In this document: piece after piece, positions 24,024-32,560 of the stretch
Numbering within the stretch: position 1 is the first letter of the stretch
How the letters are laid out: each line of letters opens with the position of its first letter
Assembly (NCBI GenBank): GCA_045594565.1
Contig: JAZNYT010000010.1
Span: 1 to 64,000, forward strand
Source of the DNA: RGIG6353 sp045594565
GTDB taxonomy: Bacteria > Bacillota > Clostridia > Oscillospirales > SIG627
Length of the DNA: 64,000 nt
Reading direction: 5' to 3'
The notes under the pieces: generated by a model
Databases searched by the model: none
Seen by the model: the letters and a program-made list of their open reading frames with translations, nothing else
Told to the model about the DNA's origin: nothing
Position numbers and translations under genes: made by a program

Positions 24024-24950
24024 ATGTTATCGGTAATTATTCCGTCTTATAACGAGGAGAAGTGTATAAGACACGCCTATGATGCCATCAACTCTCTACT
24101 CGAAGAAAATGGTATTGAATGTGAGCTTATTTTCATTGATGACGGCTCTCGCGACAACACCTACAAGGTAATAACCGAGTTGTCAAGCGAAAAGAGCAAC
24201 GTCGTAGGACTTCATTTTTCCAGAAATTTTGGAAAAGAATCGGCTATATCTGCAGGACTTGCTGCGGTAAACGGAGATTGTGCAGTTGTTATTGACTGCG
24301 ACCTTCAGCACCCACCGGAAAAGATTGTTGAAATGTACCGTCTGTGGGAACAGGGATATGAAGTCGTTGAAGGAATAAAAAAAGACCGCGGACAGGAAAA
24401 GAAAGTGCACAGTATGAGTGCAAAGCTCTTTTACTCGGTTATCAGCCGTATGGCAGGCTTTGATATGTCTAACTCCTCTGACTTCAAGCTTCTTGACAGA
24501 AAGGTTGTAGACGTACTCAATAAGATGCCGGAAAGAGGCTTTTTTAGAGCAATCTCTTTCTGGGTAGGTTACAATAAAACCACTGTAGAATACAGTGTTG
24601 CAGAGCGCGTTGACGGCGAATCAAAGTGGTCAACAAGAGGACTTGTAAAGTATGCACTCTCTAATATCACCTCATATTCCACAGCACCGATGCAAATTGT
24701 AACTATACTCGGCGTAGTAATGCTTATAATATCTTGCATATTCGGAGTTTGGGCACTTATCGACAAAATAGTCGGAAGAGCTCTTGAAGGTATGACAACC
24801 GTCATAATTATAACAATTTTCATAGGTAGTATAATTATGATAAGTCTCGGCATTATCGGATACTACATTGCACGTATTTACGAAGAAATCAAAGGCAGAC
24901 CCAAGTACATAATTTCATCAACGGTAAAAAGTACAAAAAAAGATAAATGA
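24024..24950 (+). CDS. gtrB: GtrB-type polyprenyl-phosphate glycosyltransferase
   Basis: A 308-residue GT2 enzyme of the GtrB/DPM1 class: SVIIPSYNEEKCIRHAYDAI, FIDDGSRDNTYKV, DCDLQHPPEKI, then SSDFKLLDRKVVD and RAISFWVGYNKTTVEY. Two C-terminal membrane helices (about 222-250 and 262-290) follow and end near YEEIKGRPKYI. It makes undecaprenyl-phosphate-glucose (or a similar sugar) from a nucleotide sugar, the donor that GtrA flips and the GtrII-type enzyme uses. The ATG at 24024 is six bases behind AAGGTG; the GTG at 24015 is part of that site. Confidence 0.88.
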   Translation: MLSVIIPSYNEEKCIRHAYDAINSLLEENGIECELIFIDDGSRDNTYKVITELSSEKSNVVGLHFSRNFGKESAISAGLAAVNGDCAVVIDCDLQHPPEKIVEMYRLWEQGYEVVEGIKKDRGQEKKVHSMSAKLFYSVISRMAGFDMSNSSDFKLLDRKVVDVLNKMPERGFFRAISFWVGYNKTTVEYSVAERVDGESKWSTRGLVKYALSNITSYSTAPMQIVTILGVVMLIISCIFGVWALIDKIVGRALEGMTTVIIITIFIGSIIMISLGIIGYYIARIYEEIKGRPKYIISSTVKSTKKDK

Positions 24951-24983
24951 TTTTATCAACAAGCCAAAAAGGAGTTTTTTGCT

Positions 24984-25763
24984 ATGGAAAATAATATTAC
25001 TAAAAGCATTATTAAGGGTCTTGAAAACAATGAGTTCAAGATGTACCTCCAATTTATCGTTGATAATAAGACTAAAAGAATTGTGTCGGCAGAAGCCCTT
25101 TCAAGATGGGATAACCCTGAAAAAGGTGTTATAGGCCCTGTAAATTATATTGAACATATGGAAAAAAACGGACTCATAAGTAAGCACGATTTCTATATGT
25201 TTGAATTTGCTTGCCGTCAACTTGAAAAATGGGATAATACACAGCATAAGGATATTTCAATTTCCTGTAATTTTACAAGAATTACACTCTCAGAGGATGA
25301 CTGTATCGATAAGCTCAAGGAAATATCCGAGCGCTATAGCTTTGACAAGTCAAAGCTCGCAATTGAAATAACCGAAGATTCAATAGAAAAAAACGTAGAA
25401 GTAGCACGAAGAAACGTTGCTCTCTGCAAGGAGCTTGGGTTTATGGTGTATCTGGATGACTTGGGAAGCGGTTATACTCCCCTTGCAAACCTTTGTGATT
25501 ACCCCATCGACGTTGTTAAAATAGACAGAGACATTTTGCTGAAAACCGATACTGAAAAGGGTAAGGCATTACTTTCTGGTATTATAGAGCTTGCCCACAG
25601 TATGGATATGAGTGTAATCTGTGAGGGAGTTGAGACCGAAGAGCAAAACACGCTTGTTTCTCTCTCATGCTGCGATTATATTCAGGGATGGTACTATGCA
25701 AAAGCACTTCCTTTGGAGGAATGCGAAGAGTTTATCGAAAAGCACGCCTTGAGATTCTTTTAA
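24984..25763 (+). CDS. Stand-alone EAL-domain protein
   Basis: A 259-residue soluble protein made of one EAL domain. Key positions are present: E37-A38-L39, N96 in NFTRI, E128 in IEITED, D158-D159 in YLDDLGSGYT, K179 in VKIDRDI, E214 in CEGVETEE and Q234. It is probably a cyclic-di-GMP phosphodiesterase without its own sensory domain. It is the last gene of the exopolysaccharide operon and is preceded by AAAGGAG; a strong terminator follows 22 bases later. Confidence 0.88.
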   Translation: MENNITKSIIKGLENNEFKMYLQFIVDNKTKRIVSAEALSRWDNPEKGVIGPVNYIEHMEKNGLISKHDFYMFEFACRQLEKWDNTQHKDISISCNFTRITLSEDDCIDKLKEISERYSFDKSKLAIEITEDSIEKNVEVARRNVALCKELGFMVYLDDLGSGYTPLANLCDYPIDVVKIDRDILLKTDTEKGKALLSGIIELAHSMDMSVICEGVETEEQNTLVSLSCCDYIQGWYYAKALPLEECEEFIEKHALRFF

Positions 25764-25785
25764 TCGAACAAAAGCAACAAAAAAA

Positions 25786-25820
25786 GTGTAGCGCGACTGA
25801 ATTCGCGCTACACATTTTTT
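25786..25820. terminator. Bidirectional terminator between exopolysaccharide and ribosomal operons
   Basis: GTGTAGCGCG pairs with CGCGCTACAC around an eight-base loop, with A/T runs on both sides. It can end the plus-strand exopolysaccharide transcript and the minus-strand ribosomal transcript, whose last stop is only five bases away. Confidence 0.92.
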
Positions 25821-25824
25821 ATAA

Positions 25825-26169
25825 TTACTTTACAAGCTCGATGATTGCCATTTCAGCAGCGTCACCGCGTCTGGGTCCTTTACGAAGGATTCTTGTATAA
25901 CCACCGTTTCTTTCTGCATAAGCAGGAGCGATTTCGTTGAAAAGCTTTGTTACAACGTCCTCTTTAGTGATAAATGCAAGTGCCTGTCTTCTGGATGCGA
26001 GTGTATTGGTCTTACCAAGTGTAATCATCTTTTCAGCAAGGCTTCTTACTTCCTTAGCTCTTGTTAAAGTGGTTTCTATTTTACCATTTTCCAAAAGGTA
26101 TGTTGTCATGCCTCTGAGCATTGCCATTCTCTGGTCGGTTGTGCGACCTAACTTTCTTGTTCCCGGCAT
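25825..26169 (-). CDS. rplQ: 50S ribosomal protein L17
   Basis: A 114-residue protein, the usual length for the Firmicute form. MPGTRKLGRTTDQRMAMLRG and LATYLLENG-type text (here MTTYLLENGKIETTLTRAKE) identify L17, which binds 23S rRNA near the exit tunnel. It is the last gene of the ribosomal operon, directly ahead of the bidirectional terminator, and follows rpoA as in other Firmicutes. Confidence 0.97.
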   Translation of the reverse strand: MPGTRKLGRTTDQRMAMLRGMTTYLLENGKIETTLTRAKEVRSLAEKMITLGKTNTLASRRQALAFITKEDVVTKLFNEIAPAYAERNGGYTRILRKGPRRGDAAEMAIIELVK

Positions 26170-26210
26170 TTTGTGTTCCTCCTTTACTCAGTATTACAAA
26201 CGTTGTGCGT

Positions 26211-27167
26211 TTACTCGTCTTCCTTCTTGAGTGAAAGTCCCATAGTTTCAAGCTTCTGGATTACTTCCTCAAGGGATTTCTTACCAAGATTACGCACCTT
26301 GATCATTTCGTCTTGTGTACGATTAGTCAGATCGCCAACTGTGTCAATACCTGCTCTCTTCAAGCAGTTGAATGAACGAACTGACAAGTCAAGCTCCTCA
26401 ATGGTCATCTCAAGCTGGATTTTCATGACGGTTTTATCATCGTCTACCATTCCAACGGCAGGTGAATTTGCACTGTCCGAAAGATTGATAAACAATTCAA
26501 GATGATCGTTGAGAATCTTGGCGGCAATCGAAACTGCCTCTTTTGCAGTGAGTGTTCCGTCGGTCTGCACTTCAAGAGTAAGCTTGTCGAAATCTATACT
26601 GTTACCTACACGTGCGGGTGTAACGGTGTAATTAGCGTTATACACGGGTGTGTAGATGGAGTCAGTATAAATCATACCGATGGTACCTGCACCGTTCTGC
26701 TTGTTTTTATCAGAACTTACATATCCTCTGCCCTGATCGAAGGTAAGCTCCATATAGAACTTTGTATCAGCTGCAAGAGTTGCGATATGATGGTCGGGGT
26801 TGATAATTTCGATATCAGCGTCGGTCTTGATGTCACCTGCTGTTACCTCACCCTCGCCTGTCATATCAATTACTACTGTCTTAGGACAGTCGCAAAAGAG
26901 TTTAGCCGTAATGCCTTTTACATTAAGGATAATTTCGGTTACGTCTTCCTTCACTCCGGATACTGTTGAGATTTCATGTAAAACACCATCTATTTTTACA
27001 CAGGTTACAGCAACACCCGGAAGAGAGCTGAGAAGCACTCTGCGGAGGGAATTACCTAAAGTTATACCGAATCCTCTTTCGAGGGGTTCAATTTCGAATT
27101 TGCCATATGATCCGTTGTCGCTAACTTCAACAGTCTCTATACTCGGTCTCTTAAATTCTATCATCAT
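26211..27167 (-). CDS. rpoA: RNA polymerase alpha subunit
   Basis: A 318-residue alpha subunit: N-terminal dimerisation domain (about 1-230, FGITLGNSLRRVLLSSLPG) and C-terminal UP-element and activator-binding domain (about 250-312, LDLSVRSFNCLKRAGIDTVG, then RNLGKKSLEEV). It nucleates assembly of the polymerase core. It is placed between rpsD and rplQ as in other alpha operons. GGAGG precedes the start. The roughly 100-base gap to rpsD holds no clear promoter. Confidence 0.98.
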   Translation of the reverse strand: MMIEFKRPSIETVEVSDNGSYGKFEIEPLERGFGITLGNSLRRVLLSSLPGVAVTCVKIDGVLHEISTVSGVKEDVTEIILNVKGITAKLFCDCPKTVVIDMTGEGEVTAGDIKTDADIEIINPDHHIATLAADTKFYMELTFDQGRGYVSSDKNKQNGAGTIGMIYTDSIYTPVYNANYTVTPARVGNSIDFDKLTLEVQTDGTLTAKEAVSIAAKILNDHLELFINLSDSANSPAVGMVDDDKTVMKIQLEMTIEELDLSVRSFNCLKRAGIDTVGDLTNRTQDEMIKVRNLGKKSLEEVIQKLETMGLSLKKEDE

Positions 27168-27271
27168 TTTCCTCCTAATAATTAGTTTTAATTAAACTAT
27201 ACATGCTTTATCACGCGGCACACTGAATTGTACCACGCAAATAAAAGCATCGGGCTTGTTGATGATAACTC

Positions 27272-27901
27272 TTATTTGGAGTACAATTCGACGATAAGGT
27301 TCTCCTGAATCTCAAAGTCAACGTCTTCTCTTGCAGGAAGAGCAACTACCTTAGCGGTGAGATTTGTCTTGTTAACATCGAGCCACTGAGGATTCTTCTT
27401 ATTGTCGATATTTTCGATAAGCGACTTGAACTTAGGAAGAGACTTGCTTGTTTCCTTAACTGCAATCTCGTCACCAAGCTTTACAAGCTGAGAAGGTATA
27501 TTTGCCTTAACGCCGTTGAGAGTGAAGTGGCCGTGACGAACAAGCTGTCTTGCATCTCTTCTGCTTTCAGCAAATCCCATTCTGTAAACTACGTTGTCAA
27601 GTCTTCTTTCGATGAGCTTGAGAAGGTTTTCACCTGTCATACCCTCGGTTGCATTAGCCTTGTCATAGTAGTTTCTGAACTGCTTTTCAAGAACACCGTA
27701 GTATCTCTTTGCTTTCTGCTTTTCACGAAGCTGGAGACCGTAGTTCTTCATCATTCCTCTTCTGGCTGCACCGTGCTGACCGGGTATTGTGCTACGTCTT
27801 ACGATGGCACACTTGTCGGTAAAGCATCTGTCACCCTTAAGGAACATCTTAACGCCTTCTCTGCGGCACTGTCTGCATGAAGGTCCTGTATATTTTGCCA
27901 T
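27272..27901 (-). CDS. rpsD: 30S ribosomal protein S4 (zinc form)
   Basis: A 209-residue S4 with the S4 RNA-binding domain (RRLDNVVYRMGFAESRRDAR, then QLVRHGHFTLNG). The N-terminus keeps four Cys (C9, C12, C26 and C31), the zinc-binding type. S4 starts 30S assembly and in many bacteria represses its own operon. It lies between rpsK and rpoA. Confidence 0.97.
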   Translation of the reverse strand: MAKYTGPSCRQCRREGVKMFLKGDRCFTDKCAIVRRSTIPGQHGAARRGMMKNYGLQLREKQKAKRYYGVLEKQFRNYYDKANATEGMTGENLLKLIERRLDNVVYRMGFAESRRDARQLVRHGHFTLNGVKANIPSQLVKLGDEIAVKETSKSLPKFKSLIENIDNKKNPQWLDVNKTNLTAKVVALPAREDVDFEIQENLIVELYSK

Positions 27902-27923
27902 AATCTTGCACCTCCTTCTTTAA

Positions 27924-28325
27924 TTATACACGTCTTCTCTTGGGAGGACGGCATCCGTTGTGCGGAATAGGTGTTACGTCTTTGATGAGTGTAATGTCAA
28001 GACCTGCTGTCTGAAGAGCTCTGATTGCAGATTCTCTTCCCTGACCGGGGCCTTTTACAAATACTTCAACAGTTTTGAGTCCGTGCTCCATTGCTGCTCT
28101 GGCTGCCTGTTCTGCTGCCATCTGTGCTGCAAAGGGTGTGGACTTCTTTGAACCCTTGAAACCGAGTTCACCGGCTGATGCCCAAGAAAGAGCATTTCCG
28201 TCTACGTCAGTAAGAGTAACGATTGTGTTATTGTAAGTGGAGCAGATATGTGCCGCGCCCTTTTCAATGTTCTTTCTCTCACGACGTCTTTTAACAGTCT
28301 TTTTAGCCTGTGCTTTTGCTGCCAT
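27924..28325 (-). CDS. rpsK: 30S ribosomal protein S11
   Basis: A 133-residue S11: AHICSTYNNTIVTLTDVDGN, STPFAAQMAAEQAARAAMEH and the C-terminal DVTPIPHNGCRPPKRRRV. It sits on the 30S platform near the mRNA exit. The N-terminal lysine/arginine tail (QAKKTVKRRRERKN) is normal for the family. It is in the alpha-operon order rpsM, rpsK, rpsD. Confidence 0.97.
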   Translation of the reverse strand: MAAKAQAKKTVKRRRERKNIEKGAAHICSTYNNTIVTLTDVDGNALSWASAGELGFKGSKKSTPFAAQMAAEQAARAAMEHGLKTVEVFVKGPGQGRESAIRALQTAGLDITLIKDVTPIPHNGCRPPKRRRV

Positions 28326-28340
28326 TTAACTTGTCACTCC

Positions 28341-28709
28341 TTACTTCTTCTTATTCGCAATTGTCTTTGCGGGACCCTTACGTGTTCTTGCGTTGGTCTT
28401 TGTTCTCTGTCCTCTTACAGGAAGTCCCTTGCGGTGACGGATTCCTCTGTAACATCCGATATCTGTCATTGTCTTGATGTCATAAGCAATCTTTCTTCTG
28501 AGGTCACCTTCTACAACGTAACCGTTTTCGAGAGCTTCACGAAGCTTTGCGAGTTCGTCGTCTGTAAGGTCCTTAACACGTGTGTCAGGGTTAATACCTG
28601 TTTCTGCAAGTATTTTGTTGGATGCTGTTCTTCCGATACCGAAAATGTATGTGAGACCAATCTCAACACGCTTTTCTCTCGGAATATCTACGCCTGCTAA
28701 ACGAGCCAT
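28341..28709 (-). CDS. rpsM: 30S ribosomal protein S13
   Basis: A 122-residue S13: MARLAGVDIPREKRVEIGLT, YIFGIGRTASNKIL, and the C-terminal RGIRHRKGLPVRGQRTKTNA, then ARTRKGP. It contacts the 50S subunit and P-site tRNA at the head of the 30S. It follows rpmJ after a short gap, as in Clostridia generally. Confidence 0.97.
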   Translation of the reverse strand: MARLAGVDIPREKRVEIGLTYIFGIGRTASNKILAETGINPDTRVKDLTDDELAKLREALENGYVVEGDLRRKIAYDIKTMTDIGCYRGIRHRKGLPVRGQRTKTNARTRKGPAKTIANKKK

Positions 28710-28725
28710 TTACTTTTCCCTCCAA

Positions 28726-28839
28726 TCAGCCTTGTTTCTGCTTATGCTTAGGATTTTCGCATATAACCATTACAACGCCTTTTCTTCTGATAATCTTGCA
28801 TTTTTCGCAAATTTTTTTTACAGAAGGCTTAACTTTCAT
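28726..28839 (-). CDS. rpmJ: 50S ribosomal protein L36 (zinc form)
   Basis: A 37-codon gene: MKVKPSVKKICEKCKIIRRK, then GVVMVICENPKHKQKQG. Ligands C11, C14, C27 and H32 make the zinc ribbon of the C-plus form of L36. It lies between infA and rpsM, the standard position, with GGAGG upstream. Confidence 0.95.
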   Translation of the reverse strand: MKVKPSVKKICEKCKIIRRKGVVMVICENPKHKQKQG

Positions 28840-28885
28840 ATCATTAACCTCCATTGTGTTATGATTTTATTTAAGTTTTTTAGAA

Positions 28886-29101
28886 TTACAATCTTCTTGT
28901 AATTCTGCCCTTTGTGGTGTCGTATACCGAAATATCTACGAGTACACGGTCACCGGGTACGATTTTAATATAGTTCATTCGCATCTTGCCTGAAATGTGA
29001 GCAAGTATTACGAGTTCGTTTTGAAGCTTTACCTTGAAGCACGCGTTGGGGAGTGTTTCCACAACGAGTCCTTCAAACTCCATTACGTCTTCTTTTCCCA
29101 T
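28886..29101 (-). CDS. infA: Translation initiation factor IF-1
   Basis: A 71-residue OB-fold protein: MGKEDVMEFEGLVVETLPNA, CFKVKL, HISGKMRMNYIKIVPGDRV and YDTTKGRITRR. IF-1 occupies the 30S A site during initiation. ATG at 29101 has AGGAG seven bases upstream; the ATG two codons earlier abuts that site, so it was not chosen. Confidence 0.96.
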   Translation of the reverse strand: MGKEDVMEFEGLVVETLPNACFKVKLQNELVILAHISGKMRMNYIKIVPGDRVLVDISVYDTTKGRITRRL

Positions 29102-29129
29102 AATCATTCTCCTAATCGAAAAGTTGTGT

Positions 29130-29387
29130 TTAACTGTTCAAACTTTCTTTGATTGCACGGTAGAGCATTTTGTTCGTAACTGTCATATTTTCGACTGCAC
29201 GTTTTTGACTCTCCGCTAATTCTTTGTTCAAAAATTCAACATGCTTTGGCTTTTTGTGCTTCGGATTATCAAGCTTTCGCTGTCTGCCGTTAGCAAGAAC
29301 GAGCATATCGCCTGCCTCTCCGATAACCGCCAGATACATTCCTTTATCTCTGCCCGAGGTCGACCTCACTATTTTTCCTACCGACAT
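29130..29387 (-). CDS. KOW-domain RNA-binding protein
   Basis: An 85-residue protein with an N-terminal KOW motif (VGKIVRSTSGRDKGMYLAVI) and a basic middle (GRQRKLDNPKHKKPKHVEF), the type annotated as L14e/L6e/L27e-like in Clostridia, where it commonly sits between map and infA. It probably binds ribosomal RNA, but its job is not settled. ATG at 29387 lies just past the map stop with AGAGG upstream; the in-frame codon at 29411 lies inside map. Confidence 0.85.
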   Translation of the reverse strand: MSVGKIVRSTSGRDKGMYLAVIGEAGDMLVLANGRQRKLDNPKHKKPKHVEFLNKELAESQKRAVENMTVTNKMLYRAIKESLNS

Positions 29388-29388
29388 T

Positions 29389-30135
29389 TTATGCCTCTGT
29401 AAGAATCTCAACGCCCGTATCCGTTATAAGTACGGTGTTTTCGTAGTGTGCCGCAAGCTTTCCGTCACAGGTTACGACTGTCCAGTCATTGTCAAGTGTT
29501 CTGACTTTATAGTCGCCCTGACAAATCATAGGCTCAATCGCAACTGTCACTCCGCTGTAAAGCCTCGGACCTCGTCCTGCTCTTCCGTAGTTCGGAACGT
29601 CAGGCTCTTCGTGGAGATGTTCACCAACGCCGTGACCGATATAGTCTCTGACTACCGAGTATCCGTGACCCTCGGCAAAGGCTTGAATGCCTGCACCGAT
29701 ATCACCAACTCTGGATGAATCCTTTATATTTTTGATACCCTCGAAAAAGCTCTGTCGTGTGACATCAATGAGCCTTGCGGCATCATCCGATATATCACCA
29801 ACGGGGAAAGTGTTGGCACAGTCGCCATGGAAGCCTTCGAAGTACGCTCCGACGTCTACCTTGACGATGTCGCCCTCAAGCAATATCCTTGTTCCCGGAA
29901 TTCCGTGTATCACTTCTTCGTTAACACTTATACAAGCTGATGCAGGAAAACCGTTGTAATTGAGGAACGAGGGTTTTGCTCCGCTCTGTTCGATAAAGCT
30001 TTTTATCTTTCGGTCAAGCTCGGCAGTGGTCATACCCGGCCTTATTGCCTCGCCTGCCATCTTCAATGCACCTGCCGTAATTCGGCAAGCTTTACGCATT
30101 TTATCAATGTCTTTTTGATTTTTTACGTTAATCAT
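29389..30135 (-). CDS. map: Methionine aminopeptidase, type I
   Basis: A 248-residue enzyme that removes the initiator methionine. Metal and substrate residues can be seen: GFPASACISVNEEVIHGIP (His), KVDVGAYFEGFHGDCANTF (two Asp), GHGVGEHLHEEP (His) and IEPM (Glu), with a further Glu near the C-terminus (HYENTVL). Its start overlaps the adk stop (ATGA), showing coupling. Confidence 0.97.
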   Translation of the reverse strand: MINVKNQKDIDKMRKACRITAGALKMAGEAIRPGMTTAELDRKIKSFIEQSGAKPSFLNYNGFPASACISVNEEVIHGIPGTRILLEGDIVKVDVGAYFEGFHGDCANTFPVGDISDDAARLIDVTRQSFFEGIKNIKDSSRVGDIGAGIQAFAEGHGYSVVRDYIGHGVGEHLHEEPDVPNYGRAGRGPRLYSGVTVAIEPMICQGDYKVRTLDNDWTVVTCDGKLAAHYENTVLITDTGVEILTEA

Positions 30136-30767
30136 TTCAGATCCAGTGCTTTCATAGTAAGTGCAGTTGTGTCGGAAACTTCTTCTTGTCCAACTACATC
30201 ACACAAAATGCCGCGATTTCTGTAAAACTCTTCAAGAGGCGCCGTCTGCTTGTGATAAACTTCAAGACGCTTCATAATTGTTTCAGGCATGTCGTCAGCA
30301 CGCTGAGTAAGCTCTTTTCCGCAATTTGTGCAATGAACGCCGTCCTTTGAAGGATTATATACTACGTGGTAGGTTGCACCGCATTCGCTGCAAGAGCGTC
30401 TGCCTGCAAGTCTCTCGACAATCTTACCGTCGGGTACGTAGATATTTATAACCTTGTCAATTTTGATGCCCATTTCGTCAAGAGCTTCAGCTTGAGCAAT
30501 CGTTCGGGGGAACCCGTCAAGGATATATCCATTCTTGCAATCCGACTCTTGAAGCCTTGCAGTGAGTATATCAATAACGAGTTCATCGGGAACGAGTTGT
30601 CCGTTTTCGATATAGGATTGTGCCGAAACACCCAAAGGAGTCTTGTTTTTGATTGCTTCCCTTAAAATAACACCGGTTGATATTGTAGGAATACCTACTT
30701 TTGCTGCGACCAGCTCTGCTTGTGTTCCCTTTCCGGCACCGGGAGCGCCCAAAAATATTATTTTCAT
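30132..30767 (-). CDS. adk: Adenylate kinase (zinc LID form)
   Basis: A 211-residue enzyme that interconverts ATP plus AMP and two ADP. P-loop GAPGAGKG at 7-14, DGFPRTIAQAEAL and a LID with C126, C129, C146 and C149, the zinc-binding type common in Gram-positives. ATG at 30767 has AGGAAG upstream; the longer in-frame start at 30806 lies inside secY. Confidence 0.97.
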   Translation of the reverse strand: MKIIFLGAPGAGKGTQAELVAAKVGIPTISTGVILREAIKNKTPLGVSAQSYIENGQLVPDELVIDILTARLQESDCKNGYILDGFPRTIAQAEALDEMGIKIDKVINIYVPDGKIVERLAGRRSCSECGATYHVVYNPSKDGVHCTNCGKELTQRADDMPETIMKRLEVYHKQTAPLEEFYRNRGILCDVVGQEEVSDTTALTMKALDLK

Positions 30768-30798
30768 CTTTCTTCCTTTCTGCGTGTCGGACACTTTC

Positions 30799-32082
30799 TT
30801 AATCAAGAAATCCCTTATAGTTACGCATCATAAGCTGGCTTTCGATTTCTCTTACGGTTTCAAGAGCAACACCAACAACGATAAGAAGTGATGTACCACC
30901 GAATGAAATGTTTCCGAGAGAAGGAACAACCATTGCGAGAACCATGGGAAGAATAGCGATAACGCCAAGGAAGAGAGCACCGATGAGAGTTACACGGCTA
31001 AGAATCTTAGTGATGTAATCTGCAGTGGGCTTACCGGGACGGATACCGAGTACCACGCCGCCGTTGTTCTTGATGTTATTTGCAACTTCCACGGGATTGA
31101 AAGAAATTGCGAGATAGAAGTATGCAAAAGCGATAATGAGTACAAAGAGGATGATAGCGTAAACAGGTGAGGTATAACCTACCAGATTGAACGCCTTATA
31201 CCAGAATGTACCTGCTTCGGGACGGAAGATAAGCTGAAGAGTAGCGGGGATAGAAACTATCGACTGAGCGAAGATGATAGGCATAACGCCTGACATATTC
31301 AACTTTATGGGAAGTGATGAGCTCTGTCCGCCGTACATCTTTCTGCCAACTACCTTCTTAGCATACTGTACGGGAATTCTTCTCTCGGATTCGGTAACGA
31401 ATACTACGAAAGCAACAATCGCGATAACGAAGATTGCAGTAAGAATTGCTGCAACGATCTTGAAGATAATGCTTTCGGGCTTAAGAACGACACCGAGAAT
31501 CATTGAGGGAAGACCTGCAACGATATTCGCGAAAAGTATCATTGAGATACCGTTTCCGATACCGTGCTCATTGATTTTTTCAGCAAGCCACATTACAAGT
31601 GCGGCACCTGCTGTGTAGGTTGCAACGATAACGATACCTGCGAACGCACCTCTGTCGGTGAGAACGCCGTCGATTGAACGGAGCCATGCATAGTAGCCGT
31701 ATGCAGTGATAACTGCAAGAACTACTGTAAAGTATCTGGTCCATGTTTCAATCTTACGTCTACCCTCTTCGCCCTCTTTAGCGATACGCTCGAGAGCAGG
31801 GATAGCGATTGTTAAAAGCTGCATAATAATCTGTGCTGTGATATAGGGTGAAACGGAAAGAGCGAAGAGAGTACCTCTTGCAAATGCTTCACCTGAAAGA
31901 ATGTTGAGGTACTGGAATACCGAGCCCTCTGCCGACTTGAAGGTCGCCTGAAGGATACCGGAATCGAAGTACGGAACGGGGATAACGGAACCTAAACGGA
32001 AGAGTACAAGGATGATTACCGTGAAGATCATTTTTGATCTAAGGTCAGCAACCTTCCATGCATTCTTAAGGGTGGTAAACAT
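30799..32082 (-). CDS. secY: Protein translocase subunit SecY
   Basis: A 427-residue protein with ten membrane segments, the central channel of the Sec translocon. Family text includes VIPVPYFDSG, the plug region near TLFALSVSPYITAQIIMQLL, ALERIAKEGEEGRRKIETWT and SERRIPVQYAKKVVGRKMYG in the cytosolic ribosome-binding loop. Standard position between rplO and adk. Confidence 0.98.
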   Translation of the reverse strand: MFTTLKNAWKVADLRSKMIFTVIILVLFRLGSVIPVPYFDSGILQATFKSAEGSVFQYLNILSGEAFARGTLFALSVSPYITAQIIMQLLTIAIPALERIAKEGEEGRRKIETWTRYFTVVLAVITAYGYYAWLRSIDGVLTDRGAFAGIVIVATYTAGAALVMWLAEKINEHGIGNGISMILFANIVAGLPSMILGVVLKPESIIFKIVAAILTAIFVIAIVAFVVFVTESERRIPVQYAKKVVGRKMYGGQSSSLPIKLNMSGVMPIIFAQSIVSIPATLQLIFRPEAGTFWYKAFNLVGYTSPVYAIILFVLIIAFAYFYLAISFNPVEVANNIKNNGGVVLGIRPGKPTADYITKILSRVTLIGALFLGVIAILPMVLAMVVPSLGNISFGGTSLLIVVGVALETVREIESQLMMRNYKGFLD

Positions 32083-32526
32083 TTAGATCACCTCTGCTTT
32101 TCCGCCTGCGGCCTCAATTTTTTCTTTGGCTGCAGCTGAAAAGACAGTTGCCTTTACAGTAACCTTCTTGGTGAGTTCGCCACCGCCGAGAATTTTAAGA
32201 CCGTCATATGCTTTCTTAATAACCTTTGTGTCGAGAAGAGTTTCAATGCTGATCACGTCGCCGTCATTGTACTTATCAAGATCACCAACATTTATTATTG
32301 CATATTTAGTAGCAAATTTGCTATTGTCAAAACCTCTCTTAGGAAGTCTTCTGTACGCAGGAATCTGACCGCCTTCAAATCCGGGTCTTACTCCTCCGCC
32401 GGAGCGCGCATTCTGTCCTTTATGTCCCTTTCCGGCTGTCTTACCGTTGCCGGAACCGGCACCTCTGCCTTTACGCCAAGCGGGTGTAGCAGAACCGGGA
32501 GCGGGTGAAAGTTCATGAAGCTTCAT
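32083..32526 (-). CDS. rplO: 50S ribosomal protein L15
   Basis: A 147-residue L15: MKLHELSPAPGSATPAWRKG, GSGNGKTAGKGHKGQNARSG and GFEGGQIPAYRRLPKRGF. It is a late-assembly 50S protein. ATG at 32526 has AAAGGAGG upstream; the longer in-frame start runs into rpmD. The secY start directly follows its stop. Confidence 0.97.
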   Translation of the reverse strand: MKLHELSPAPGSATPAWRKGRGAGSGNGKTAGKGHKGQNARSGGGVRPGFEGGQIPAYRRLPKRGFDNSKFATKYAIINVGDLDKYNDGDVISIETLLDTKVIKKAYDGLKILGGGELTKKVTVKATVFSAAAKEKIEAAGGKAEVI

Positions 32527-32560
32527 ACTTTTCCTCCTTTGCTTTAATGAAATTAGTTTG

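Noticed and set aside
5969..25763. Capsule tyrosine kinase (CpsD) or phosphatase (CpsB) hidden in the glycan operon
   Set aside because: No Walker motif kinase and no PHP-type phosphatase is encoded; the only phosphoesterase is calcineurin-like and membrane anchored.
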